A stretch of 64,000 nt of DNA. Origin: DASVRZ01 sp038230215. GTDB taxonomy: Bacteria > Verrucomicrobiota > Verrucomicrobiia > Chthoniobacterales > DASVRZ01. The stretch's first letter is position 1. Every line of letters starts with the position of its first letter. The position numbers and the translations under genes were made by a program. The stretch lies in assembly GCA_038230215.1 (NCBI GenBank), contig JBBRNR010000001.1, positions 432,841 to 496,840 on the forward strand. The letters run 5' to 3'. Positions 1-8,793 of this stretch are shown here, piece by piece. The notes under the pieces were generated by a model. It was not told where the DNA came from. It made no database searches and worked only from the letters and a program-made list of their open reading frames with translations.

Positions 1-290
1 TCGATGAAGCCCTGCTGACCTACGACCGCGTCGTGGTGGACACCGCCCCCTGTCTCGCTGTGAGCGATGCTCAACTCATCGCGCCTTACATCGAAGTCCG
101 CTGCCTCGTCATTCGCTCGATGTCCACCCCGAAACGCACTGTTTTACGAGCGGTCAAGACTCTCGACGAAATCAATTGCCTGCCGGACGGCATCATCCTG
201 AACTTCCTGCCCACCCGAAGCAGCTACTACTACTCAGGCCGTTACCTCGGCTCCTACAGCGGCAAGGGAGTTTACGGCGCGGAGACGTAA
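1..290 (+). CDS. C-terminal fragment of a BY-type (Wzc/CapB-like) tyrosine kinase / exopolysaccharide co-polymerase ATPase
   Basis: The gene enters from the left edge; the frame is open from base 3 and ends at TAA 288-290, leaving 95 residues. The fragment begins just before a Walker-B-type strand (VVVDTAP), then has the helix-strand pattern of a P-loop ATPase of the MinD/BY-kinase fold. It ends in a tyrosine cluster (SSYYYSGRYLGSYSGKGVYG), the usual autophosphorylated tail of bacterial tyrosine kinases that control polysaccharide export. The Walker A motif and any membrane domain lie outside the window. A ParA-like ATPase is the alternative, but the tyrosine-rich tail favours a BY-kinase. 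The link with the glycosyltransferases at 32-39 kb is only suggestive. Confidence 0.75.
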   Translation, partial: DEALLTYDRVVVDTAPCLAVSDAQLIAPYIEVRCLVIRSMSTPKRTVLRAVKTLDEINCLPDGIILNFLPTRSSYYYSGRYLGSYSGKGVYGAET

Positions 291-331
291 GTCTCTGGTG
301 CGTTCTGAGTTTTCCCCAGCCGCCGCTGAAA

Positions 332-2824
332 CTAGAACAGAGGAATCTGTTCCTTGTCCTCGCGATTTCGGCGGGTGCGCGCTCCGGTTGCAGGTCGGGC
401 CCGACCACCGGCACTGAGTTCGGCCTGCTCCAGGTTGGCCAGAATTTCCTTGGCGCGACGGATGATCGTCGGGGGTAATCCAGCCAGGCGAGCCACTTGG
501 ATGCCGTAGCTTTTATCGGCGCAGCCTTTTACGATCTTGCGCAGGAAAATGATCTGCTCGTTCCATTCGCGGACGGCAATGTTGTAGTTTTTCACTCCGC
601 CTCGCCCGGATTCCAAGTCGGTCATCTCGTGGTAATGCGTCGCAAACAACGTCCGCGCGCCGATCGTGTCGTGGAGAAATTCCGCCACGCTCCACGCGAT
701 CGACAGTCCGTCGAAGGTCGAGGTGCCGCGCCCGATCTCGTCCAATATGACCAGACTCCGCACGGTGGCATTGTTGACGATGTTCGCTGTTTCGTTCATC
801 TCGACCATGAACGTCGATTGCCCTTTCGAGAGATCGTCGTTCGCCCCGACACGGGTGAAAATCCGGTCCACCAGTCCGATTTCGGCGGACGCCGCAGGGA
901 CCCAACTTCCAATTTGCGCCACAAGCACGAGCAGCGCGACCTGTCGGATGTAAGTCGATTTGCCCGCCATGTTCGGTCCCGTGATGATGAGTAGCCGGTT
1001 CGACTCCAAGTCGAGTAACACATCGTTTGGCACAAATTTTCCATCGACCAAATTCTGATCCAGCACGGGGTGCCGACCATCGACGATGTGCAGGCGCCCG
1101 TCGTTCGTCAGTGTCGGGCGGCAGTAGCCGAACAACCGCGCCGTCTCCGCCAGCGATGCCAGCGCGTCGAGCGTGGAGATCGTTGCCGCCGTGCGCTGAA
1201 GTGAGGGGAGTTCCATGAGTATCTGACTCCGCAACTCGCCAAAGAGATCGTACTCCAACTTCTTCATCCGCTCATCCGAGCCGAGGATCTTGTTCTCCAT
1301 TTCCTTCAGCTCGGGAGTGACGTAACGCTCGCCGTTGACCGTGGTCTGCTTGCGCACGTAGTCGATGGGAATGGAACCCAAGTTCGCCTTCGTCACTTCG
1401 ATGAAATACCCGAAGACCGACGTGTAGCGGATCTTCAATGACTTGATCCCCGTGCGCTCGATCTCGCGATCTTGCAGTGCGGCGATCCAGTTTTTGCCCT
1501 CCACCGACGCCACCCGCAGCTCGTCGAGCACGGGATGATAACCCTCGCGGAAAATGCCACCGTCTTTCAATGCGAGCGGCGGCTCGTCGGTGATGGAGCG
1601 GGCCAGCAGCGCGGTCAACTCCGGCAATGGCAGTAGATTTTCCTCCAACTCAAACGCCAGCCGGTCGCGGTCGCGGTCGCCGAGTTCGGGACGCATCAAG
1701 GCTACCAAATGGCTCTTTAACTCCGGGATCTGTTCCAGCGAACAGCGCAGTGCCAGCACGTCGCGCGCATTGCCACCGCCCTGCGAAAGCCGACTGACGA
1801 TCCGCTCGATGTCTCGAATATCGCGCGCTGTTTGCCGCAGTTTTTCTAATAGATAAGTTTCCTCCAATAAATCGCCGATGAACTGCTGGCGGCGGTTCAA
1901 CTCCACCAAGTCGCAGATCGGTTGGAGCAGCCATTGACGCAAACGGCGCGCTCCCATCGGAGTTACAGTCCTATCTAAAGAGGCGAGCAGCGTGTGCTTG
2001 CTGGAAGTGCGCGAGGTTACCAGCTCCAGGTTCATCTGCGTCGCCGCGTCGAGAGCGACAATGCCGTCCGTGCGATACGATCCCAGTGTGCTGACGTGGC
2101 TCACATTCCGCCGCAGGCTGTGACGCAGATAGTGCAGAATCGCCCCCGCCGCCGACGTGCCGAGCACGAAATGCGACACGCCAAAGCCGTCGAGCGATTG
2201 TGTTTTGAAATGGTCCAGCAGCGTGAAACTAGCGTGTTCCGGGCTGAAGAGAAAATCCTCCACCGACACGACATTCACCAAGTCCGAGAAATGGTCCAGT
2301 TGCGCTTCCGCCACCAGCATTTCCGCCGGATTCACCCGCGCCAGTTCATCGAGCAGCGACGCCATCGTCACCATTTCAGTCAACCGAAACTCGCCCGTGC
2401 TCAAGTCGATCACAGCCAGCCCATAGCCTTGCGCGGAATCGTGCCAGACTGAGGCGAGATAATTGTTTTTCGCAGAATCAAGGAGATTGAAATCCGATAC
2501 GGTCCCCGGAGAAATAATCTGCGTGACCTCGCGCTGGACGATCTTGCCGGGTTGCGGATCACTCGTTTGCTCACAGATGGCGATGCGCTTCCCGGCTCTG
2601 ATGAGTTTCGCGATGTAACCCTCCGCTGCATGATACGGCACTCCGCACATCGGCGTGGTGTGACGTTTCGTGAGCGCCACATTGAGGATCGCCGCGGCCT
2701 CCCGAGCATCCTCAAAAAACATTTCATAGAAATCCCCCAGCCGATAGAAGAGCAGCGTCTGCGGCGGCAGACTCGCGCGTATCTTTTGATACTGCTGCAT
2801 CATGGGGGTGAGATTTTCCGACAT
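332..2824 (-). CDS. mutS: DNA mismatch repair protein MutS
   Basis: MutS recognises base mismatches and small loops and recruits MutL. The 830-residue product has the full architecture: an N-terminal mismatch-binding domain with the FYxLGDFYEMF motif (the Phe that stacks on the mismatch), connector, core/lever and clamp domains, and a C-terminal ABC ATPase with Walker A (GPNMAGKS), the DEIGRGTST signature and a FATHYHEM segment. The frame is open for 30 more codons upstream, but the methionine before SENLTPMMQQY is the better start because homologues begin there. The last residues (EQIPLF) resemble a QxxLF beta-clamp-binding peptide. Unlike leuS or xerD in this window, the gene holds no CTAAC/GTTAG pentamer. 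Confidence 0.97.
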   Translation of the reverse strand: MSENLTPMMQQYQKIRASLPPQTLLFYRLGDFYEMFFEDAREAAAILNVALTKRHTTPMCGVPYHAAEGYIAKLIRAGKRIAICEQTSDPQPGKIVQREVTQIISPGTVSDFNLLDSAKNNYLASVWHDSAQGYGLAVIDLSTGEFRLTEMVTMASLLDELARVNPAEMLVAEAQLDHFSDLVNVVSVEDFLFSPEHASFTLLDHFKTQSLDGFGVSHFVLGTSAAGAILHYLRHSLRRNVSHVSTLGSYRTDGIVALDAATQMNLELVTSRTSSKHTLLASLDRTVTPMGARRLRQWLLQPICDLVELNRRQQFIGDLLEETYLLEKLRQTARDIRDIERIVSRLSQGGGNARDVLALRCSLEQIPELKSHLVALMRPELGDRDRDRLAFELEENLLPLPELTALLARSITDEPPLALKDGGIFREGYHPVLDELRVASVEGKNWIAALQDREIERTGIKSLKIRYTSVFGYFIEVTKANLGSIPIDYVRKQTTVNGERYVTPELKEMENKILGSDERMKKLEYDLFGELRSQILMELPSLQRTAATISTLDALASLAETARLFGYCRPTLTNDGRLHIVDGRHPVLDQNLVDGKFVPNDVLLDLESNRLLIITGPNMAGKSTYIRQVALLVLVAQIGSWVPAASAEIGLVDRIFTRVGANDDLSKGQSTFMVEMNETANIVNNATVRSLVILDEIGRGTSTFDGLSIAWSVAEFLHDTIGARTLFATHYHEMTDLESGRGGVKNYNIAVREWNEQIIFLRKIVKGCADKSYGIQVARLAGLPPTIIRRAKEILANLEQAELSAGGRARPATGARTRRNREDKEQIPLF

Positions 2825-2933
2825 TAACGGAGAGGCTAGGGAAATGCTGGGAAGGTTCAAGTTGCCAGCGACGCGAGCAAGGACGAATCCACCTGAATCC
2901 TCTGCAACTCGCATGGAGCGAAGCGGGTCTGGA

Positions 2934-3962
2934 CTAAAACACCGCCGCCATTGCGGCCCGCGCGGAATCCATCAGCCCGCGGCCGAGCGGAGTCAGGCGT
3001 CCGTGTTCCTCGACAACCTTCCACCCGCCTCGAAAAAACTGCGCGTTGGCCGCACTGTCCTTTTCCGCCAGTTCGGTTTGACTCGCATCGAGCACTCCAG
3101 AATCGAGCAGACGCCGCACGCAACGATACATGCGCGCCGACACATAGGTGGCATGGTAGATTCCCTCCATGGGCCGTGGATCGATCCGCAAGGGCGATTG
3201 GTAGCGCTCGTCTTCGCTGTTCAGTGTGAGCGGTTCCTCGGTTGTCATGCCGAAGAGAAGATTGTGCGCGCTTTCGTGGGCCAGCATTTGCACGAGTTCG
3301 AGCACGCCACCACCTCGTCTCGCATTGAGTAAAATGCCACCCCACATCATGAAACTCGAGGAGCCATCGAAGGTGAGGGCTGCCGGGTCCATACTGCCAC
3401 TCGCGAGGGTAATCTCCCGGACGAGTTCGCTGATTTCATTCGCCAAGGCAGGGTCGCCAGCCTTCATCAGGTCAAAGGCACCCTCGATCAGGGCGCGGCA
3501 TTGGACCGATTCCTCGGGCCGGGGCGGAAAAATTTGAAAATCGGACCCCGTGTCCGCGATAAAGAACCGGACATAGCGCGCCGCAGCCTCGTCGTGGCGC
3601 GGGTCCACCAGTTCCTGAATGCGCAATCCCCCGGAAAAGGAGGGCAGTGCGATGAGCTTCTGCCAGAAGCCTCGCGCCTCGGCGTATTCTTCCCTTTCGA
3701 GGGCCAGAACAATGTCGAAATAGTAACTAAAGGCCACCGGCGACACGGGCGCGGCCTCCAAACGACCCAGAAAGGGCTCAATCTCCTGCGGCAAAGTGTC
3801 GAGGACTGTCCCAGCCTGCTCCTGAATATGGCGCAGACTGTTGGCCAGCCGCGACCGCATGAGCTGATCCATCTGCCGGGCGCGCACGGCATCCGGCTCG
3901 AAGTCCCATGAGAAATTTCCGGCGGCCATTCTCCGATCCAGACCGGTTTCAGCCGTCGCCAT
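2934..3962 (-). CDS. HExxH-motif protein, candidate alpha-ketoglutarate-dependent peptide beta-hydroxylase
   Basis: The 342-residue protein has no signal peptide or membrane segment. The diagnostic region is a helix ending in HESAH (residues 229-233), followed by RYQSPLRIDPRPMEG (253-267) and IYHATYV with a possible third metal ligand, His270. This order (HExxH, then Y-x-S-P-L/W-R-x-D-x-R-P, then a His) is what I recognise as the 'HEXXH motif domain' family (TIGR04267), now annotated as aKG-HExxH peptide beta-hydroxylases and known from RiPP clusters. It is not an ordinary zincin: the usual Met-turn is not visible and the conserved Arg-Pro block fits cosubstrate binding. A 49-codon gene ends 8 bp upstream on the same strand and an ATP-grasp gene diverges from it. 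Family assignment is moderately sure; activity and substrate are inferred. Confidence 0.65.
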   Translation of the reverse strand: MATAETGLDRRMAAGNFSWDFEPDAVRARQMDQLMRSRLANSLRHIQEQAGTVLDTLPQEIEPFLGRLEAAPVSPVAFSYYFDIVLALEREEYAEARGFWQKLIALPSFSGGLRIQELVDPRHDEAAARYVRFFIADTGSDFQIFPPRPEESVQCRALIEGAFDLMKAGDPALANEISELVREITLASGSMDPAALTFDGSSSFMMWGGILLNARRGGGVLELVQMLAHESAHNLLFGMTTEEPLTLNSEDERYQSPLRIDPRPMEGIYHATYVSARMYRCVRRLLDSGVLDASQTELAEKDSAANAQFFRGGWKVVEEHGRLTPLGRGLMDSARAAMAAVF

Positions 3963-3970
3963 GGAGGAAA

Positions 3971-4120
3971 TTAGCGAATCTTGAGTCCTTGTTTAGTCCC
4001 GATTTTCGAGCCGAGCTTCACCAGGGTTGCGGCGGTCAGGCCTTGGGCGCGATCGTCGACCACGAGGTTGAAGCCGAGAAGTTTTTTCCAGTCGAGTTGC
4101 ACTTTGGTCGTTGTATTCAT
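3971..4120 (-). CDS. 49-residue peptide, candidate RiPP precursor
   Basis: A short gene with an ATG at 4118-4120 and TAA at 3971-3973; an in-frame stop at 4151-4153 limits any longer start. The product starts MNTTTKVQLDWKKLLGFN, continues with LVVDDRAQGLTAATLV and ends KLGSKIGTKQGLKIR. About two thirds of codons end in G or C, as in neighbouring genes, so it looks translated. No strong Shine-Dalgarno is visible. It lies 8 bp from the HExxH protein gene on the same strand, so the two are very likely cotranscribed. The Trp/Leu/Phe-rich first half could act as a leader and the VVDD pair is an obvious hydroxylation or ligation site; both are inferences. It could also be a small accessory subunit. 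No known precursor family was recognised. Confidence 0.6.
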   Translation of the reverse strand: MNTTTKVQLDWKKLLGFNLVVDDRAQGLTAATLVKLGSKIGTKQGLKIR

Positions 4121-4168
4121 GGGCTCATTTTGCCAAAGCTCTGCCAGCTGTCAATCGCCAATCGACTC
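4121..4168. promoter_or_regulatory. Short divergent intergenic region between the peptide/HExxH genes and the ATP-grasp gene
   Basis: Only 48 bp separate the two opposite start codons, so the two promoters must overlap here or extend into the coding regions. No clear -35/-10 pair stands out by eye. The arrangement suggests joint control of the peptide, the HExxH enzyme and the ATP-grasp gene. Confidence 0.4.
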
Positions 4169-5263
4169 ATGGTTTACTTTCTTACGACCCAGACCGGCGC
4201 TTTCACCCTCGGAGAGGTGCGCCGGTCGAGGATTCGTCGGCAAATGCGCATCCTGGACTACGATTCCGCCCTTCAGAAACGCCATTTCGCGCCCGGCACC
4301 TATATCTTTACCGACATCGACCGGCTGCACTACCGCCAGCGCGAGGAAGCTGCCCGACTCTATCTGCATCTGCGAAACGAAGGCTGCCCCGTGCTCAACG
4401 ACCCCGCCCTCGTCCAGACCCGCTACCCGCTCCTGCGCACCTTGCACCAGGCCGGCATCAACCAATTCTCCGCCCAGCGTGCCTCCGAGCTCGCCGAGCC
4501 CCTGCGCTTCCCCGTCTTCATTCGCAACTGCCATGAACACGGCCGACCCTTCTCCGATCTGCTCCACTCCCTCGGCGAAGTCCACGCCGAGATCGCCCGC
4601 ATCGTACAATCCGGCTGCCCGCGCGAGCACCTCATCGTCGTCGAATACGCCGCCGAACCCGTCCGGCCCGGCTTGTTTCTGAAATACTCCGCCTTCCGCA
4701 TGGGCGGTCAGATCCTCCCCCACACTACCGTCCACGAAGGGCGTTGGCTGGTGAAATGGGGCACCATGGGCATCGGAGTCGAGGAAGATTACCTCCAGGA
4801 ACAACGCATGCTCCTCGCCCAGCCCTATGCCTTTCGCGAAATCTTGGAAAAAGTCTTCCGCCTGGCCGACATCGAGTATGGCAGGGCCGACTTCAGCCTC
4901 TACCAGGGCCAGCCGCAGATCTACGAGATCAACACCAACCCGCACGTCACCGCCCCACGCCCGCACCCCTTCCCCACTCGGGAACGCAATCAGGACCTCA
5001 TCTGGCACGCCTACCTCGATGCCGTGCTCGCGATGGACACTCCGTCCCTCCACGCCGTCGCGTCGTTTCCCGCAGCCAAAAAACCGTGGAGCCCGCCCCA
5101 TCCCCTTCAGGAAAAAGCCTCCAAAATCCTGGTGAAACTCCAATTTTGGAACCACTCCGCCTGTCATTGGGCTGTAACCCGGATGAAACAGCACCAAAAA
5201 GCCCTCCAAAAGTATCGCGCCAAGAAAGCCCGCGACCGCCAGCGCCGCTCTGGTCAGCCCTGA
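4169..5263 (+). CDS. ATP-grasp-like protein
   Basis: The 364-residue product is read from the ATG at 4169 (MVYFLTTQTGAF); the open frame runs further upstream but would overlap the divergent peptide gene. The recognisable part is the C-terminal half of an ATP-grasp fold: VVEYAAEPV (158-165), a basic strand around RWLVKWG, then the catalytic metal-binding segment RADFSLYQGQPQIYEINTNP (239-258), where the Asp, Glu and Asn are the usual Mg-ATP ligands. A lysine/arginine-rich tail follows. ATP-grasp enzymes activate carboxylates to join them to amines, thiols or hydroxyls; in RiPP clusters they form ester or amide crosslinks. The substrate here is unknown. The proximity to the peptide and HExxH genes makes peptide ligation plausible, while polysaccharide-linked ATP-grasp proteins of similar size are an alternative. 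Confidence 0.65.
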   Translation: MVYFLTTQTGAFTLGEVRRSRIRRQMRILDYDSALQKRHFAPGTYIFTDIDRLHYRQREEAARLYLHLRNEGCPVLNDPALVQTRYPLLRTLHQAGINQFSAQRASELAEPLRFPVFIRNCHEHGRPFSDLLHSLGEVHAEIARIVQSGCPREHLIVVEYAAEPVRPGLFLKYSAFRMGGQILPHTTVHEGRWLVKWGTMGIGVEEDYLQEQRMLLAQPYAFREILEKVFRLADIEYGRADFSLYQGQPQIYEINTNPHVTAPRPHPFPTRERNQDLIWHAYLDAVLAMDTPSLHAVASFPAAKKPWSPPHPLQEKASKILVKLQFWNHSACHWAVTRMKQHQKALQKYRAKKARDRQRRSGQP

Positions 5264-5349
5264 AGTCGCCCACCTCACCTCCCCAACGCGCCGGACGCGG
5301 CCATCTCACTTATTGCCGCCGGGAGCGGAGTTGGATAGAAATCTCCTCG

Positions 5350-7557
5350 ATGTCCGCCACTCTTCCTCTCTTGCAACGTCTCTTTGGCAGCCTTCTCCGC
5401 ACGCTCATCTATCGCGTCACCATCCAGGGTCTGGAAAACCTCCCGCGCACCGGCGGCGTGCTCCTCGTTCCCAACCACCTTACCTATGTGGACGCCGTCG
5501 TTCTGCAACTCGCCTGTCCCCGACCCGTGCGATTTCTGGTTCATCGCACCATCTACGAAATTCCCTGGCTGAACCTCGTTTTCCGCTGGATCAAAGCCAT
5601 CCCCATCTCGGAAACGCAGGCCAAGGAGGCGATCCGACTCGCCTCGGAAAGACTGACCGACGGCGAAGTCGTCTGCATTTTTCCCGAGGGCGAACTCAGC
5701 CGCAGCGGGACGTTACTCAAGCTGAAAAAAGGCTTCGAACTCATCGCCCGTCGCGCTGGCACTCCCGTGGTCCCCGTCTGGCTCGACCGGCTCTGGGACT
5801 CCATCTTTTCTTTCAAGGGCGGACACTTTTTTAAGAAAATGCCCACGCGCATTCCGTATCCGGTGACGGTCTCCTTCGACGTCCCGATTCCGGCGCCGCA
5901 AGCCGATGTCGCCACAGTTCGCGAACGTCTGCTCGTTCTCGGCGAAGCGGCGTATCAGGCCCGCCAGGAGCTCCAGGGGCATCTCGGTCGCGCGTGCATT
6001 CGTGGCCTGAAAAAGCAGTCGAGTTCCATTGCACTCATCGACGGCACCGATCATTCGGAGTTGAGCCGGGGGATGTTGCTCGCCATCGCCATCGCCCTCA
6101 GCCGCCATCTGCGACGTCGTTTTCCCGGTCAGCGCATCGCCATCGTTTTGCCGCCCGGCAAAGGCGCGGTCATTGCCAATCTCGCCACCGTTCTCGCCGA
6201 CAAAGTCCCCGTGAATCTGAACCTCACCGCCGGACGCTCCTCCCTCGAATCTGCCATTGCCCGCGGCGACATCGATGTGGCGATTACCGCTGACCTCGTG
6301 CAGCGCCGTTTCAAAGACATTCCGTGGCCCAAACACGTTGTCCACCTCGAAGCCCTCCTGCCCCAGCTCAAGCCGCAAATCATTTTCTGGCGCATCTTCG
6401 CCACGATTCTGCCCGCCCGATTTCTCGCTTGGTGCATCGATCTCCCGCGCCGAGGCAACCGCAAGGAAGCCGTCCTCCTCTTCACCAGTGGGAGCTCCGG
6501 CGAACCCAAAGGCGTCGCCCTCAGCCATCGCAATATCCTCGCCAACGTCGCTCAATTCAGCTCCATGCTCAGCCTTCCGCCGCGCTCCACCATCCTCGCG
6601 TCGCTCCCGTTTTTCCACAGCTTCGGCTGCACCGTCACCCTCTGGTATCCACTCATCGAAGGATTGCGCTCGGTCACGTATCCGTCGCCATTGGAAACGA
6701 ACAAAAACATCGAACTCATCGAGAAACACCAAGTCACCCTCCTCTGCTCCACGCCCACCTTTCTCCGCGGCTACATCCGCAAAGCGAAACCCGAGCAACT
6801 CCGCTCCCTCGATTTCGTCGTCACCGGCGCCGAAAAACTCCCCAACGAACTCGCCACCGCCTTCGAGGCCGCGCTCGGCTTGCCCGTCCTCCAGGGCTAC
6901 GGCCTCACCGAAACTTCTCCCGCCGTCGCCGTCAATCTGCCCGACCCAAAAGCCTCGCGTCCGAACGACACCATCCAGCCCTCCAATCGCCCGGGCAGCG
7001 TTGGAAAACTTCTCCCCGGTCAGGCCATCCGCATCACCGATCCCGATACCGACGCCCCGCGTTCGCTCCACGAAACCGGCATGCTCTGGATCAAAGGCGC
7101 GAACATTTTCTCCGGCTACCTCAATGACCCCGCCCGCACCGCCGAAGTCCTGCAAGACCACGGCTGGTTTCGCACCGGCGACCTCGCCCGCATGGACGAA
7201 GACGGCTTCCTTTTCATCGAGGGCCGCCTCTCGCGCTTTTCGAAGATCGGCGGAGAAATGGTCCCGCACGAAACTGTCGAAATGGCCGTCGCGGAAGCCA
7301 TGCAACTCGACCCCGGTGGCGACCGCAAACTCGCCATCGGCGCCATCCCCGACGAAGCGAAAGGCGAGGCGCTCGTGCTCCTCACCACAGTCGAGTTAGA
7401 TTCCACTCTGCTCCGCAAAAAACTCAGCGACGCCAGCATCCCCAATCTCTGGATCCCCAAGATTATCTCGCGAGTGGAAAAAATCCCCGTCCTCAGCACT
7501 GGCAAACTCGACCTCGCCGGAGTCAAAGAGCTGTGCGCCGCCACAGTCAGCAGATAG
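5350..7557 (+). CDS. aas: Bifunctional acyltransferase / acyl-ACP synthetase (Aas-like)
   Basis: Two domains give 735 residues, close to E. coli Aas. The N-terminal PlsC-like acyltransferase has NHLTYVD (42-48; NHx4D catalytic motif) and FPEGELSRSG (111-120). The C-terminal adenylate-forming domain has the P-loop LLFTSGSSGEPKG (about 377-389) and GYGLTETSP (about 517). Aas re-acylates lysophosphatidylethanolamine at the inner membrane with fatty acids that it activates itself. Unlike E. coli Aas, no LplT transporter follows. The start at 5350 gives the normal acyltransferase N-terminus; the frame is open further upstream but overlaps the ATP-grasp gene. A long open frame on the opposite strand is a composition shadow. 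Confidence 0.88.
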   Translation: MSATLPLLQRLFGSLLRTLIYRVTIQGLENLPRTGGVLLVPNHLTYVDAVVLQLACPRPVRFLVHRTIYEIPWLNLVFRWIKAIPISETQAKEAIRLASERLTDGEVVCIFPEGELSRSGTLLKLKKGFELIARRAGTPVVPVWLDRLWDSIFSFKGGHFFKKMPTRIPYPVTVSFDVPIPAPQADVATVRERLLVLGEAAYQARQELQGHLGRACIRGLKKQSSSIALIDGTDHSELSRGMLLAIAIALSRHLRRRFPGQRIAIVLPPGKGAVIANLATVLADKVPVNLNLTAGRSSLESAIARGDIDVAITADLVQRRFKDIPWPKHVVHLEALLPQLKPQIIFWRIFATILPARFLAWCIDLPRRGNRKEAVLLFTSGSSGEPKGVALSHRNILANVAQFSSMLSLPPRSTILASLPFFHSFGCTVTLWYPLIEGLRSVTYPSPLETNKNIELIEKHQVTLLCSTPTFLRGYIRKAKPEQLRSLDFVVTGAEKLPNELATAFEAALGLPVLQGYGLTETSPAVAVNLPDPKASRPNDTIQPSNRPGSVGKLLPGQAIRITDPDTDAPRSLHETGMLWIKGANIFSGYLNDPARTAEVLQDHGWFRTGDLARMDEDGFLFIEGRLSRFSKIGGEMVPHETVEMAVAEAMQLDPGGDRKLAIGAIPDEAKGEALVLLTTVELDSTLLRKKLSDASIPNLWIPKIISRVEKIPVLSTGKLDLAGVKELCAATVSR

Positions 7558-7581
7558 AAATTCCAGTAACCTTTTCGATCC

Positions 7582-8793
7582 ATGAAAAATTGCATTCCCC
7601 TGGAGAAAATCTATTTCTGGCTCCGCTGGCCGCGAGGTTTTGTGGCAAGCCTGGCGATCTATTCCGCCGTGTTTTTTTTCGTGCTGCTCGTCTGGACGTT
7701 TGGTAATGCGAGGCGCGAGGCGAAGTTTGGCCATAACAAGGACCAGGGGGAGTATGTGGCCCTGGCCAAAGACTTTAAGGACGGCCATTTTCTCACTGCC
7801 AACTTCAAGCCGCATCGACACCCGCTTTATCCGGCGTTGCTCGTGCCGGTGCTCGCGCTGGCTCCCGACAATGTCCACTGGCTGGGAGCCGTCAACGGCG
7901 TGGTGGGGTTGCTCGCCGTCGGGCTGACTTACTTTTTCGTTTTTCGGGCCGGGAAGCTGCATGGACCCGCGGCCTGCATTTCCATCCTGCTCGCGACCAA
8001 CTTTTTTTTCATCAAGATGGCAGACATGGGCATCGTGACCGAGCCGACTTACATCCTCATGACTCTCTGCGCCGTGTGGTTGCTGGCCGATTATTGTTCC
8101 AAAAATAAACTCCGCCATCTCGTGGCGGGCTCTGTCTTCTTGGGTCTCGCTTTTATGACACGACCCAATGGCATCCTGCTTTTAGTCGGATTACTAGCCA
8201 CATTGTTCGTGAAATTCTGCTCGTCAGTGGCGGGCGGAATCCGGCTGCCAGCCTGCCTGCTAACATGGGTCCGGGATTCCATCGTGGCAGCTCTCGTCTT
8301 TGCTGTGGTCGCCAGCCCGCTGTTGTGGGTTAAGTCCAGGCTCTATGGGAACCCGCTGATGCAAGGCAAGATCATGCAGTATATGTGGAACGACGATTAC
8401 GAGATGGCGCGCAGTAAAAAAGCGGCGCACAGCTTGTCGGAATATGTGTCCGCTCATGGATGGGAAAGCATGGTGCGCCGGGCCGCAACAGGGCTGGCTG
8501 AAGTATTTTTTATCGTTCCGCTCGAGGAGGAGGTTCTGCCTATTTTGTATATCACTGCATTTGTTGGTGTGACGCTGGCTCTGGGGTCCATCCAAAAAAG
8601 TCGGGCATGGCCGGTGGGGCCGTTGATCTTCATTTTCTGTGTCGTCCAAATGCTGCCACTCGCCTGGACGGCCATTTCCAATCCCACACATCGGATTCCG
8701 TATGCAGCCATCCTGCCATTCCTGTTGTTTTTTGGAGCTCACGGCCTCATCGAAATCTACAAAAGACAACTGGCCACCACTCCAGCCAGGTGA
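7582..8793 (+). CDS. GT39/ArnT-like polytopic membrane glycosyltransferase
   Basis: A 403-residue integral membrane protein with about nine hydrophobic segments and an N-terminal anchor after a short basic stretch. The first extracytoplasmic loop has a DQGEY segment and then HRHPLYPALL, the Asp/Glu and RHPLYP-like pattern of dolichyl-phosphate-mannose/polyprenyl-phosphate sugar transferases (GT39/GT83, PMT_2). Such enzymes transfer a sugar from a polyprenyl-phosphate carrier to lipid or protein outside the inner membrane. The acceptor is unknown. It starts 24 bp after the aas-like gene and its stop overlaps the GTG start of the epimerase gene, so the three are probably one transcript. Confidence 0.7.
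   Translation: MKNCIPLEKIYFWLRWPRGFVASLAIYSAVFFFVLLVWTFGNARREAKFGHNKDQGEYVALAKDFKDGHFLTANFKPHRHPLYPALLVPVLALAPDNVHWLGAVNGVVGLLAVGLTYFFVFRAGKLHGPAACISILLATNFFFIKMADMGIVTEPTYILMTLCAVWLLADYCSKNKLRHLVAGSVFLGLAFMTRPNGILLLVGLLATLFVKFCSSVAGGIRLPACLLTWVRDSIVAALVFAVVASPLLWVKSRLYGNPLMQGKIMQYMWNDDYEMARSKKAAHSLSEYVSAHGWESMVRRAATGLAEVFFIVPLEEEVLPILYITAFVGVTLALGSIQKSRAWPVGPLIFIFCVVQMLPLAWTAISNPTHRIPYAAILPFLLFFGAHGLIEIYKRQLATTPAR

Noticed and set aside
2825..2914. Longer MutS start (30 extra residues)
   Set aside because: The extra N-terminus has no similarity to the family, which starts at about the Met before SENLTPMMQQY.
4151..5278. 375-codon minus-strand frame opposite the ATP-grasp gene
   Set aside because: Gly/Val/Glu-rich shadow translation; the plus strand has the EINTNP motif and the better start.
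5713..7305. 530-codon minus-strand open frame opposite the aas-like gene
   Set aside because: No recognisable motif, skewed composition and a fully supported gene on the other strand.
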